Origin: SVFI01 sp045535935
GTDB taxonomy: Bacteria > Bacillota > Clostridia > Lachnospirales > Lachnospiraceae
Direction: 5' to 3'
NCBI GenBank assembly: GCA_045535935.1
Contig: JAZSMO010000022.1
Span: forward strand, 1-64,000
DNA: 64,000 bases
The translations under genes were made by a program, and so were the position numbers. The notes under the pieces were generated by a model. That model had not been told where the DNA came from. It made no database searches and was given only the letters and a program-made list of their open reading frames with translations. Positions 47,798 through 57,381 of this stretch are shown here, piece by piece (positions within the stretch are counted from its first letter, which is position 1; every line of letters starts with the position of its first letter).

Positions 47798-49786
47798 ATG
47801 GATAAATTTATGTTGCATTCTGAATACCGGCCCACAGGCGATCAGCCACAGGCGATCGAGGCGCTGGTGCAGGGATTTAAAGAAGGAAATCAATTTCAGA
47901 CATTGCTCGGTGTGACCGGTTCCGGAAAGACATTCACCATGGCGAATGTCATCGCACAGCTCAATAAGCCGACGCTTGTCATTGCGCACAACAAGACATT
48001 GGCAGGCCAGCTTTACGGAGAATTCAAGGAGTTCTTCCCGGAGAATGCGGTGGAGTACTTTGTGTCTTATTATGATTACTATCAGCCGGAGGCGTATGTA
48101 CCTTCGACGGATACCTATATAGAGAAGGATTCTTCCATCAACGATGAGATCGATAAGCTTCGCCTGTCGGCTACGGCTTCACTGGCTGAGCGGCGGGATG
48201 TGGTTGTGGTGGCGTCGGTGTCTTGCATTTACGGCATCGGAAGCCCGGATGATTACACGGAGATGATGGTATCGCTTCGTCCGGGTATGATCAAAGACCG
48301 GGATGAGGTGATTCATGAGCTTATCGAGATCCAGTATGATCGCAATGATCTGGATCTGGACCGTGGCTGTTTCCGCGTGCACGGTGACGTGCTGGAGGTC
48401 AATCCGGCGCAGGGCAGTGACTATATCATACGTGTTGAGTTTTTCGGAGATGAGATTGACCGTATCGCTGAGGTGGATGGGCTGACCGGTGAAGTGCATG
48501 CGATATTGAATCATGTTTCCATCTTTCCGGCTTCTCACTATGTAGTGCCGAGAGAGAAGATTCTCCGCGCCTGCGGCGAGATTGAAAAAGAGATGGAGCA
48601 GCAGGTTAAGTATTTTAAAGGCGAGGACAAGCTCCTGGAAGCGCAGCGCATCAGTGAGCGCACCAATTTCGATGTGGAGATGCTCATGGAGACCGGATTC
48701 TGCTCCGGAATTGAAAATTACTCCCGTCATTTAAACGGGATGGCAGCGGGGGAGACCCCGATGACTTTGATGGATTATTTCAAAGGGGATTATCTGATTA
48801 TTATCGATGAGTCGCATATGACGGTTCCTCAGGTGCGGGCGATGTTCCACGGGGACCGTTCCCGCAAGACGACGCTGGTGGATTATGGATTCCGCCTTCC
48901 GTCGGCTCTGGATAACCGTCCGTTGAATTTCGAAGAGTTTGAGAGCAAGATCGATCAGCTTTTGTTTGTGTCGGCGACGCCGGCGGAGTATGAGGCAGAG
49001 CATGAGCTCATGCGTGTCGAGCAGGTGATCCGGCCGACCGGACTTCTGGATCCGGAGGTGGATGTGCGCCCGGTGGAGGGGCAGATTGACGACCTTATCG
49101 CAGAGGTGAAAAAGGAAACAGCTTCCGGCAATAAAGTGCTTGTCACGACATTGACCAAACGAATGGCGGAGGATCTGACCGACTATATGAAAGAGGTCGG
49201 TATCCGTGTCAAATATCTGCATTCTGATATCGATACGATGGAGCGTGCGGAGATTATCCGGGATATGCGTATGGATGTGTTTGATGTGCTCGTCGGTATT
49301 AACCTTTTAAGAGAGGGTTTGGATATTCCGGAGATATCCCTTGTGGCGATCCTGGATGCGGACAAGGAGGGATTTCTTCGCTCAAGGACATCCCTTGTAC
49401 AGACAATCGGTCGTGCGGCCCGCAATGTGAACGGTCATGTCATCATGTATGCAGACACGGTGACGGATTCCATGCGCATGGCGATCGAGGAGACGGAGCG
49501 GCGCCGGCGTATTCAACATGCGTACAATCAGGAACACGGTATTGTGCCACGGTCTGTCAAGAAGGATGTTCGTGATCTGATCAGCATTTCCCGCACAGTC
49601 GATTCCAAGGATACCCGCATGGAAAAAGATATGGAATCTATGAGTGCAGATGAGCTGCGCAAGCAGATAGAATCGGTACAGAAACAGATGAAAAAGGCGG
49701 CTGCGGATCTCAATTTTGAAGTGGCGGCACAGCTCCGTGATGAGATGCTGGAGCTGAAAAGATATCTGCATGAGATAGAAGGTTAA
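47798..49786 (+). CDS. uvrB: Excinuclease ABC subunit B
   Basis: 662 residues, the normal length. Walker A GVTGSGKTFTMAN, the beta-hairpin region VSYYDYYQPEAYVPSTDTYI, IIDESHMT as DEAD-like box, REGLDIPEISLV and VQTIGRAARN as helicase motifs, and a C-terminal UVR motif (RKQIESVQKQMKKAAADLNF). It loads at damaged DNA delivered by UvrA and recruits UvrC. GAGGAAAGATT precedes the ATG. Confidence 0.98.
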   Translation: MDKFMLHSEYRPTGDQPQAIEALVQGFKEGNQFQTLLGVTGSGKTFTMANVIAQLNKPTLVIAHNKTLAGQLYGEFKEFFPENAVEYFVSYYDYYQPEAYVPSTDTYIEKDSSINDEIDKLRLSATASLAERRDVVVVASVSCIYGIGSPDDYTEMMVSLRPGMIKDRDEVIHELIEIQYDRNDLDLDRGCFRVHGDVLEVNPAQGSDYIIRVEFFGDEIDRIAEVDGLTGEVHAILNHVSIFPASHYVVPREKILRACGEIEKEMEQQVKYFKGEDKLLEAQRISERTNFDVEMLMETGFCSGIENYSRHLNGMAAGETPMTLMDYFKGDYLIIIDESHMTVPQVRAMFHGDRSRKTTLVDYGFRLPSALDNRPLNFEEFESKIDQLLFVSATPAEYEAEHELMRVEQVIRPTGLLDPEVDVRPVEGQIDDLIAEVKKETASGNKVLVTTLTKRMAEDLTDYMKEVGIRVKYLHSDIDTMERAEIIRDMRMDVFDVLVGINLLREGLDIPEISLVAILDADKEGFLRSRTSLVQTIGRAARNVNGHVIMYADTVTDSMRMAIEETERRRRIQHAYNQEHGIVPRSVKKDVRDLISISRTVDSKDTRMEKDMESMSADELRKQIESVQKQMKKAAADLNFEVAAQLRDEMLELKRYLHEIEG

Positions 49787-49800
49787 AAGAGGAACGAGAA

Positions 49801-51255
49801 ATGGTTTTTTCTACGATTATATTTTTGTGTGCATTTTTGCCGATTACGATTATCGGCTACTATTTGATGCCGAATAAAATAAAAAATTATTTTTTGCTCT
49901 TGATGAGCCTGTTTTTCTATGCCTGGGGAGAGCCGAAGTTTGTCTGGATCATGCTTGCTTCCATATTGTGCAATTACGGTTTCGGTATGTGGATTTGTGC
50001 ATGCGGGGACGGGCAGACACATATCCGGGTCAAAAAGACAGCGGTCTCGCTGGCGATTTTGATGAATCTGGGCATATTGTTTGTATTTAAATATCTGACA
50101 TTTACGATGGAGACATTGCAGAAGGTTGTGGCCGGTATCCCGGTGTGGAGCATTGCGCTGCCGATCGGTATTTCATTCTATACGTTCCAGGGATTATCCT
50201 ATGTGATTGATGTGTACCGTGGAGAGAAGGTACAGCGCAATCCGTTTAAGCTTGCGCTATATATCTCCATGTTTCCGCAACTGATTGCCGGACCGATCGT
50301 CCGTTATAAGGATATCAGCGCAGGTCTTGATCAGCGCACGCATTCGCCGGAGCGTTTTGCTTTGGGGGCGGAGCGTTTTATCATCGGTCTGGCCAAAAAA
50401 GCAATTTTGGCCAATATGACAGGACAGCTGGCTAGTGAGATTATGGCTTCCGATTTTACAATGATGAGTGCGCCGGTAGCGTGGCTGGGAGCTCTTGCTT
50501 ATACGATGCAGATTTATTTTGATTTTTCCGGATACTCGGATATGGCCATCGGACTGGGCAAAATCTTCGGTTTTGATTTTGCGGAAAACTTCAATTATCC
50601 GTATATCTCACGTTCGGTGCGGGAGTTCTGGCGGCGTTGGCATATTTCCTTGTCCGGATGGTTCCGGGATTATCTTTACATTCTGCTCGGCGGCAACCGC
50701 AGGGGCAATGTCTATGTCAATCTGGCGATTGTGTTTTTGGCGACGGGCATTTGGCATGGTGCAGACTGGGGATTTTTGCTCTGGGGAATCTGGCATGGTT
50801 TTTTTATACTTGCAGAGCGGTTTTGGACGGTTAAGCACCCGGTGGATCCCGCGCGGAGGGGCGTTGTTTCGTCATTGCTCGGATGGCTTTACACGATGTT
50901 CGTGGTAGTGATGGGATGGGCGCTGTTCGGAATTGTGGACATCAGGCAGTTTGTGTCCTATGCAGCGGCTATGTTCGGAGCATGCGCAGGCGGATACACA
51001 GCGTATGGTATTCGATATTATCTCAGCAATCAAATGATATTTTATATGACTGTTGCCGTGATAGCATGTGTACCGTGGAAGCAGGTTTTTGCAAAAACAT
51101 CACTTGTACAAAATTGGTCGGCAAGGCAGCATTCCGGCGGTGTCGTTTGTGCAATAGAAATACTGAAAAAGCTTGTACTTCTGGGGTTGCTGGTTCTCTG
51201 CTACGTGTATATCATCAACAGTTCCTACAATCCGTTTATCTATTTCCGTTTTTAA
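49801..51255 (+). CDS. MBOAT family membrane O-acyltransferase (AlgI/DltB-like)
   Basis: 484 residues with about ten membrane helices. The MBOAT core is visible: PIGISFYTFQGLSYVIDVYR, GPIVRYKDI, YFDFSGYSDMAIGLGKIFGF, FWRRWHISLSGWFRDYLYIL and the catalytic histidine in TGIWHGADWGFLLWGIWHG. Such proteins move acyl groups, usually acetyl, across the membrane to surface polymers. The next gene encodes the outside SGNH-like partner. The two sit between uvrB and uvrA. Confidence 0.95.
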   Translation: MVFSTIIFLCAFLPITIIGYYLMPNKIKNYFLLLMSLFFYAWGEPKFVWIMLASILCNYGFGMWICACGDGQTHIRVKKTAVSLAILMNLGILFVFKYLTFTMETLQKVVAGIPVWSIALPIGISFYTFQGLSYVIDVYRGEKVQRNPFKLALYISMFPQLIAGPIVRYKDISAGLDQRTHSPERFALGAERFIIGLAKKAILANMTGQLASEIMASDFTMMSAPVAWLGALAYTMQIYFDFSGYSDMAIGLGKIFGFDFAENFNYPYISRSVREFWRRWHISLSGWFRDYLYILLGGNRRGNVYVNLAIVFLATGIWHGADWGFLLWGIWHGFFILAERFWTVKHPVDPARRGVVSSLLGWLYTMFVVVMGWALFGIVDIRQFVSYAAAMFGACAGGYTAYGIRYYLSNQMIFYMTVAVIACVPWKQVFAKTSLVQNWSARQHSGGVVCAIEILKKLVLLGLLVLCYVYIINSSYNPFIYFRF

Positions 51256-51274
51256 AACAGAGGAATGAAAATAA

Positions 51275-52414
51275 ATGAAAAAGAAAACAATGACTATAAT
51301 TAACTGCATATTTTCACTTGCTTTTCTGGCGGTGATCTTTGTGCCGTTCTGTATGCTGGACACCACGGAGGTGATAGATTCTGAGCTGGAAAACCGGCGT
51401 ATGACCATGTGGCCGGGATGGCATTTTAACAAAGAGATGAACGAATGGTACGGGTATTACGTGGAAGACCGTGTCGGATTCCGGGAAGAATCGGTAAAAC
51501 TGTATACCAATGCGGTGTATGATGTGTTTGGTGAGTTTACGGAAGATTTGCATATGTTCGGGAAAAAAGGAGAAATTTTTCCCGCTGACCGTGAGTACAT
51601 CAGAGCGTATCAGAATCTTGCAACGGATGAGGAACTGATCAACAGTCTGGTGATCTACCTCGATCGCACGGACGACTACCTGAAGCAGCAGGGGATTGCA
51701 TTTGTCTTTATGGCCGGTTTGGACAAGAAGACGGTTTACGGAGAATATATGCCCGATCACATCAGAGTCGATCATAGCAGGGAGAGTATTATGGACATGC
51801 TTTCCCGGAAACTGGATCAGGTGGGAGTGGAGTATGTGATTCCCGTAAAAGAATTTGCCGAGGCAAAGAAAGAAAAGAAACTATATAACCGTATATATGA
51901 TACGGCTCATTGGAATGCTTTGGGTATGCTGGAAGGGTTTAAACTGCTGGATGGCAAGATTGGTGAACAGAATCCGCAGACGGTACCGATCTCGGAGGAA
52001 GATTTGGTTTTCGGTTATGAAGAGAAGACATTGGACAATGCCTGTATTGCCATCACGGACACAGTGCCTGTATGCACGCTGAAGCAAGAGTACAGTGCGA
52101 CCATCCGCCAAAAGGACGAAACGACAGCCAAGCTGGAGCATATAGGAAGAATGCCGCTTCTTCATCTCAAAAACAAACATGCGCTGTCCGACCAGAGTAT
52201 ATTGATCATGCATGACAGCTTTCTCGACAACAAGGGGCATTATTTTGCCTACAGATATCGCAATGTTTACATGGTGTCCCGTCATGATTATGAATACATG
52301 AAACAATATGTAGAAGCATTGCAGCCGGATGTGGTCGTGTATGAAAATGCGGAAAGAGCCTTCGTGGACGATCTGTATGCCTATGTCAATCTGGCGAATG
52401 TAACTTATGAATAA
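51275..52414 (+). CDS. DHHW-type SGNH-like surface acylation partner
   Basis: 379 residues. A signal anchor (IINCIFSLAFLAVIFVPFCM) is followed by an outside domain with FNKEMNEWYGYYVEDRVGFR and the motif YDTAHWNALG (DxxHWN, typical of AlgJ/AlgX and DHHW proteins), plus IMHDSFLD with a serine near the end. Together with the MBOAT protein it would complete transfer of acetyl groups to a surface polysaccharide. AGAGGAATG precedes the start by a normal distance. Confidence 0.88.
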   Translation: MKKKTMTIINCIFSLAFLAVIFVPFCMLDTTEVIDSELENRRMTMWPGWHFNKEMNEWYGYYVEDRVGFREESVKLYTNAVYDVFGEFTEDLHMFGKKGEIFPADREYIRAYQNLATDEELINSLVIYLDRTDDYLKQQGIAFVFMAGLDKKTVYGEYMPDHIRVDHSRESIMDMLSRKLDQVGVEYVIPVKEFAEAKKEKKLYNRIYDTAHWNALGMLEGFKLLDGKIGEQNPQTVPISEEDLVFGYEEKTLDNACIAITDTVPVCTLKQEYSATIRQKDETTAKLEHIGRMPLLHLKNKHALSDQSILIMHDSFLDNKGHYFAYRYRNVYMVSRHDYEYMKQYVEALQPDVVVYENAERAFVDDLYAYVNLANVTYE

Positions 52415-52431
52415 AAGATAAAGGATACAAC

Positions 52432-55266
52432 ATGAGCGACAAAAAAGAATTTATAAAAATAAGAGGTGCCAGAGAGCACAATTTGAAAAATATCGATTTG
52501 AACATTCCGCGTAATGAGCTGGTGGTTTTGACCGGTCTCTCCGGATCGGGTAAATCATCGCTTGCCTTTGATACGATTTATGCGGAGGGACAGAGACGCT
52601 ATATGGAGTCTCTTTCTTCCTATGCCCGTATGTTTCTCGGCCAGATGGAAAAACCGGATGTAGAAAGTATCGAGGGTCTTTCGCCAGCCATCTCCATCGA
52701 CCAGAAGTCGACCAATCGCAATCCGCGTTCCACCGTGGGAACCGTGACGGAAATTTATGACTATTTCAGACTTCTGTATGCCCGTGTCGGAACACCGCAT
52801 TGTCCAAAGTGCGGAAAGGTGATCGCGAAGCAGACGGTGGACCAGATGGTGGATCAGATCATGACATTGCCGGAGCGTACCAAACTGCAGATACTTGCGC
52901 CGATTGTCCGGGGAAGAAAAGGAGAGCATGTCAAGGTGCTCGAACGCGCCAAAAGAAGCGGTTATGTGCGCGTGAGTATCGATGGCAATATGTACGAGCT
53001 TTCCGAAGAAATTAAACTGGATAAAAATATTAAGCATACCATAGAGATTGTTGTGGACCGACTGATCATGAAAGAAGGAATCGAAAAGCGACTGACCGAC
53101 TCGGTGGAGAATGCATTGGAACTGGCAGAAGGACTGCTGGTTGTGGATATCGGAGAGGGAGAAAAACTGAATTTCAGTCAAAGTTTTTCCTGCCCGGATT
53201 GCGGAGTCAGCATTGATGAGATTGAGCCGAGAAGCTTTTCTTTCAACAATCCGTTCGGGGCCTGCCCTGTCTGTTTCGGTTTGGGATATAAGATGGAATT
53301 TGCGCCGGAGCTTATGATTCCGGATGAATCCCTGAGTATCAATGAAGGTGCGATTGCGGTTATGGGGTGGCAGTCCTGTTGCCAGAAAGGCAGTTTTACC
53401 AATGCGATTCTTCAGGCGCTTTCCGCGCGTTATCAATTCAGTCTGGACACACCGTTTTGCGAATACCCGCAGGAGGTAAGAGATGTTTTGATTCACGGAA
53501 CCGGCGGCGAGGAAGTGAACGTATATTATGAGGGCCAGAGAGGAAAAGGCGTTTATCCGGTCGTTTTCGAAGGGCTGATTAAAAATGTAAACCGCAGATA
53601 TCGGGAGACGTCGTCGGAAACCATGAAACAGGAGTATGAGGCGTTTATGCACATCACTCCTTGTAAAGAGTGCGGCGGGATGCGTCTGAAAAAAGAATCT
53701 CTTGCCGTTACGATTGCAGATAAAAATATTCATGAGATCACTTCCATGTCCATTCGAGGGCTGCACGAATTTCTGGAAGAACTTAAGCTGACGCCGCAGC
53801 AAGAGCTTATTGGGAAAAGGATTTTGAAAGAAATTCGAGACAGAGTAGGATTTTTGGTTAATGTGGGACTGGAATACCTGTCGCTTGCCCGTGCGACCGG
53901 AACACTTTCCGGCGGTGAGGCACAGAGAATCCGTCTGGCGACCCAGATCGGTTCCGGTCTGGTAGGAGTGTGTTATATTCTGGATGAGCCGAGTATCGGT
54001 CTGCATCAACGGGACAATGACAAGCTTCTGGCAGCGCTGAAGCGCCTCCGTGATCTGGGCAATACGCTTCTTGTTGTCGAGCACGATGAAGACACAATGC
54101 GTGAAGCGGACTGGGTCATCGATATCGGCCCGGGAGCGGGAAGTCACGGCGGTGAAGTGATCGCAGAAGGAACGGCCGAAGATATCATGAAAATTCCGGA
54201 ATCCGTGACCGGTCAATATCTGAGCGGCGAAAAGAAGATTCCGCTGCCGAAGATGCGAAAGCGTGCTGCCGGATATCTGAAGGTGATCGGTGCGGCGGAG
54301 AACAATCTGAAAAATGTCGATGTAGATATTCCGCTGGGCGTTATGACCTGCGTGACCGGTGTTTCCGGGTCCGGAAAATCTTCTTTGGTCAATGAAATTG
54401 TGTATAAGCGGTTGGCCAAAGACCTGAACCGTGCATTGACGATTCCGGGAAAGCATAAAGCGATGAAAGGAATCGAACAGCTCGATAAGGTGATTAATAT
54501 CGATCAGTCTCCGATTGGGCGTACCCCGCGTTCCAACCCTGCAACCTATACGGGTCTGTTTGACCAGATCAGGGATTTGTTTGCATCGACGCAGGATGCC
54601 AAGGCGAAAGGATACAAAAAAGGACGATTCAGCTTCAATGTGAAAGGCGGAAGATGCGAGGCCTGCAGCGGAGACGGAATTATAAAGATCGAGATGCACT
54701 TTTTGCCGGATGTTTATGTCCCGTGTGAAGTGTGTGGGGGAAAGAGATATAACAGGGAGACGCTGGATGTCAGATACAAAGGAAAGAATATTGCGGATGT
54801 ACTTGATATGACAGTGGAGGAGGCTCTCGGCTTCTTTGAGAATCTCCCGGTGCTGCGCAGAAAAATACAGACGCTCTATGACGTAGGGTTATCCTATGTA
54901 AAACTGGGACAGCCATCCACAACACTTTCCGGCGGTGAGGCGCAGCGTGTGAAGCTGGCGACGGAGCTTTCCAAGAGAAGTACGGGAAATACCATTTATA
55001 TCTTGGATGAGCCGACGACAGGGCTTCATTTTGCGGACGTGCACAAACTGGTTGAAATTTTGCATCGTCTGACAGAGGGCGGCAATACGGTACTTGTCAT
55101 CGAGCATAATCTGGATGTAATCAAGACGGCGGACTATATCATTGATATCGGACCGGAAGGCGGAGAACGCGGCGGACAGATTATTGCACAGGGAACACCG
55201 GAGGAGGTTTCGCAGGATCCGAAGTCATATACCGGTATTTACATTAAAAAAATGCTCAAAAGATAA
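52432..55266 (+). CDS. uvrA: Excinuclease ABC subunit A
   Basis: 944 residues, full length. Two ABC cassettes (GLSGSGKSSLAFDT and GVSGSGKSSLVNEI; signatures TLSGGEAQRIRLATQIGSG and TLSGGEAQRVKLATELSKR) and three zinc modules (CPKCGK with CPDCG..CPVC; CKECGG; CEACSGDG...CEVCGGKRY). It finds DNA damage and loads UvrB. It is transcribed 18 bases behind the DHHW gene, so probably with uvrB and the acylation pair. Confidence 0.98.
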   Translation: MSDKKEFIKIRGAREHNLKNIDLNIPRNELVVLTGLSGSGKSSLAFDTIYAEGQRRYMESLSSYARMFLGQMEKPDVESIEGLSPAISIDQKSTNRNPRSTVGTVTEIYDYFRLLYARVGTPHCPKCGKVIAKQTVDQMVDQIMTLPERTKLQILAPIVRGRKGEHVKVLERAKRSGYVRVSIDGNMYELSEEIKLDKNIKHTIEIVVDRLIMKEGIEKRLTDSVENALELAEGLLVVDIGEGEKLNFSQSFSCPDCGVSIDEIEPRSFSFNNPFGACPVCFGLGYKMEFAPELMIPDESLSINEGAIAVMGWQSCCQKGSFTNAILQALSARYQFSLDTPFCEYPQEVRDVLIHGTGGEEVNVYYEGQRGKGVYPVVFEGLIKNVNRRYRETSSETMKQEYEAFMHITPCKECGGMRLKKESLAVTIADKNIHEITSMSIRGLHEFLEELKLTPQQELIGKRILKEIRDRVGFLVNVGLEYLSLARATGTLSGGEAQRIRLATQIGSGLVGVCYILDEPSIGLHQRDNDKLLAALKRLRDLGNTLLVVEHDEDTMREADWVIDIGPGAGSHGGEVIAEGTAEDIMKIPESVTGQYLSGEKKIPLPKMRKRAAGYLKVIGAAENNLKNVDVDIPLGVMTCVTGVSGSGKSSLVNEIVYKRLAKDLNRALTIPGKHKAMKGIEQLDKVINIDQSPIGRTPRSNPATYTGLFDQIRDLFASTQDAKAKGYKKGRFSFNVKGGRCEACSGDGIIKIEMHFLPDVYVPCEVCGGKRYNRETLDVRYKGKNIADVLDMTVEEALGFFENLPVLRRKIQTLYDVGLSYVKLGQPSTTLSGGEAQRVKLATELSKRSTGNTIYILDEPTTGLHFADVHKLVEILHRLTEGGNTVLVIEHNLDVIKTADYIIDIGPEGGERGGQIIAQGTPEEVSQDPKSYTGIYIKKMLKR

Positions 55267-55344
55267 AATGCCTCTAAAGTTTTTTGCAGAATACGTCGAT
55301 AATATTTTCGAACAAGTTGAATAGTAACAGTATATCAAGGCATG

Positions 55345-55393
55345 GACGCACAGATTTTCAAGGAAGATTTCCTCCTAAACCTGTGCGTCTTTG
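55345..55393 (+). terminator. Possible terminator after uvrA
   Basis: GACGCACAG (55345-55353) pairs with CTGTGCGTC (55381-55389), loop 27 bases, followed by only TTT. The space from 55267 to 55570 holds this hairpin, the mreB promoter and no gene. Confidence 0.45.
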
Positions 55394-55444
55394 CATATGA
55401 TAAATGCGGTTTCCGAAAAAAAGTGTAAATTCTGCGAAAACCCT

Positions 55445-55473
55445 TTGAAAATGGCATGGAAATGCGCTATAAT
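55445..55473 (+). promoter_or_regulatory. Promoter of the mreB-flagellar rod operon
   Basis: TTGAAA (55445-55450), a 17-base spacer and a perfect TATAAT (55468-55473), 98 bases before the mreB start. It is a vegetative-type promoter. Confidence 0.8.
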
Positions 55474-55570
55474 GGTCTAGCGTATGCAACTGAAATGTGA
55501 AAAAAGGAGAATATTTCGCTGAAATGTTCTCGTTTCATCAATAAAACAGAACCATGAAAGGGGAAAGAAC

Positions 55571-56566
55571 ATGCAATACACAGATATCGGAATTGATTTG
55601 GGAACTGCCAGCATCCTTGTTTATATCAGAGGCAAAGGTGTTGTTTTAAAAGAGCCGAGCGTTGTGGCTTTTGACCGCGATACAAATAAGATCAAAGCAA
55701 TCGGAGAGGATGCTCGTCTCATGCTCGGGCGTACACCGGGCAATATCGTGGCGGTAAGACCGCTTCGTCAGGGTGTTATCTCTGATTATACTGTGACTGA
55801 AAAAATGATGAAATATTTCATCCAGAAAGCACTCGGAAAGAAAACGTTCCGCAAGCCGCGTATCGCTGTCTGTGTACCGAGCGGTGTCACAGAAGTAGAA
55901 AAGAAAGCAGTAGAAGATGCGACATACCAGGCAGGTGCAAGAGAGGTTTCCATTATCGAGGAGCCGATCGCAGCAGCAATCGGTGCGGGAATTGATATTT
56001 CCAAACCGTGCGGAAATATGATCGTGGATATCGGCGGCGGTACATCGGATATCGCAGTCATCTCTCTCGGAGGAACGGTAGTAAGTGCGTCAATTAAAAT
56101 TGCCGGCGATGATTTTGACGAGGCAATTGTTCGTTATATGAGAAAGAAACACAATTTATTGATTGGTGAAAGAACCGCTGAAGACCTTAAAATCAAAATC
56201 GGTTCTGCCTACAAGAGACCGGAAGTGGATTCGGTGGAAGTCAGAGGACGTAATCTTGTGACAGGTCTTCCTCGCACAGTGGAAGTGACGAGTGAGGAGA
56301 CAGAAGAGGCGTTGAGAGAAGCGACTTCACAGATTATTGAAGCCATCCACAGCGTTCTTGAAAAAACGCCACCGGAGCTGGCTGCAGACATTGCAGACAG
56401 AGGTATTGTTCTGACAGGAGGAGGAAGTCTCCTTCGCGGTCTGGAAGACCTGATTTATGCAAAGACAGGTATCAATACAATGACGGCAGAAGATCCGATG
56501 ACCTGTGTCGCAATCGGAACAGGTAAGTATGTAGAATTCCTGGCAGGTTACAGAGACGAGGTATAA
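55571..56566 (+). CDS. mreB: Rod-shape actin homologue MreB/Mbl
   Basis: 331 residues. DLGTASILVYIRGKGVVLKE (phosphate 1), VDIGGGTSDIAVISLGG (phosphate 2), EEPIAAAIGAGIDI and GIVLTGGGSLLRGLEDLI (adenosine) define the actin-like MreB family, which guides side-wall synthesis. Placement before two FlgG-family genes equals mbl-flhO-flhP of Bacillus, so Mbl is the closer analogue. GAAAGGGGAAAG lies before the ATG. Confidence 0.95.
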   Translation: MQYTDIGIDLGTASILVYIRGKGVVLKEPSVVAFDRDTNKIKAIGEDARLMLGRTPGNIVAVRPLRQGVISDYTVTEKMMKYFIQKALGKKTFRKPRIAVCVPSGVTEVEKKAVEDATYQAGAREVSIIEEPIAAAIGAGIDISKPCGNMIVDIGGGTSDIAVISLGGTVVSASIKIAGDDFDEAIVRYMRKKHNLLIGERTAEDLKIKIGSAYKRPEVDSVEVRGRNLVTGLPRTVEVTSEETEEALREATSQIIEAIHSVLEKTPPELAADIADRGIVLTGGGSLLRGLEDLIYAKTGINTMTAEDPMTCVAIGTGKYVEFLAGYRDEV

Positions 56567-56589
56567 GCGGCCTTTGCAGGAGGGACGAT

Positions 56590-57363
56590 ATGGTAAAAGG
56601 ACTATATACAGCATGGACCGGAATGGTGAACCAGCAGAATAGAATGGATGTTTTGACGAACAATCTGGCCAATTCTGCGACGGTTGGCTTCAAAAAAGAA
56701 GGAGCCACCAGTCAGGCGTTCGATGATGTTTTGGCATATAAGATCAAAGACTCTTCCGATGCGGCCTTAGCTCGCAATATCGGAAAGATGTCCCTGGGAG
56801 TTAAAATCGGGGAAAATTATACCGATTATTCTCAGGGGGCATTTAAGGTGACAGATAATCAATTTGATCTGGCATTGTCGGGGGATGGATTCTTTGCCTG
56901 CGAATATACCAGTAAAAGCGGAGAGACATCCATCAAATATACGAGAGACGGTTCTTTTACTTTAAATGTAAACGGTGAACTTGTGACCAAGGATGGAGAT
57001 TTTGTTCTCGATGAGAACGGAGATCACATTGTGCTCGATCCAAAACAGCCGGTCAGCTTTGATCAGTCCGGTGCTTTTATGCAAAACGGACAGGTTTTGG
57101 GATATCTTCAGGTCACAGATTTTGAAGATTATAACTATTTGGAACATTTCGGTGAAAATTATTTTCTCCCGGTGGACGGGGCGCAGATGAAAGAAGCGGA
57201 AGCAAAAGTATTTTCCGGCTATCTGGAACAGTCCAATGTAACTGTCATCAATGAGATGGTGGAACTGATTTCCGTAACCCGTAATTATGAGACGAATCAG
57301 AAGATGATTCAAAGTATTGACGGAACACTGGAAATTGCAGCCAACCAGCTCGGCAAGATTTGA
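56590..57363 (+). CDS. Flagellar hook-basal body rod protein (FlgF/FlhO-like)
   Basis: 257 residues. The N-terminal rod motif (LYTAWTGMVNQQNRMDVLTN, then NLANSATVGFKKEG) and the C-terminal YLEQSNVTVINEMVELISVT with NYETNQKMIQ are hallmarks of FlgF/FlgG-type axial proteins. The mid-part (FDLALSGDGFFACEY, TRDGSF) is the FlgG-type beta domain. By order it corresponds to flhO. CAGGAGGGACGAT is a strong ribosome site. Confidence 0.93.
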   Translation: MVKGLYTAWTGMVNQQNRMDVLTNNLANSATVGFKKEGATSQAFDDVLAYKIKDSSDAALARNIGKMSLGVKIGENYTDYSQGAFKVTDNQFDLALSGDGFFACEYTSKSGETSIKYTRDGSFTLNVNGELVTKDGDFVLDENGDHIVLDPKQPVSFDQSGAFMQNGQVLGYLQVTDFEDYNYLEHFGENYFLPVDGAQMKEAEAKVFSGYLEQSNVTVINEMVELISVTRNYETNQKMIQSIDGTLEIAANQLGKI

Positions 57364-57381
57364 TCGTAAGGGAGGATAATT

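Noticed and set aside
52555..54699. A 714-codon open frame on the minus strand opposite uvrA
   Set aside because: It is antisense to a clear uvrA gene, has no ribosome site or known motif, and mirrors uvrA codon use.
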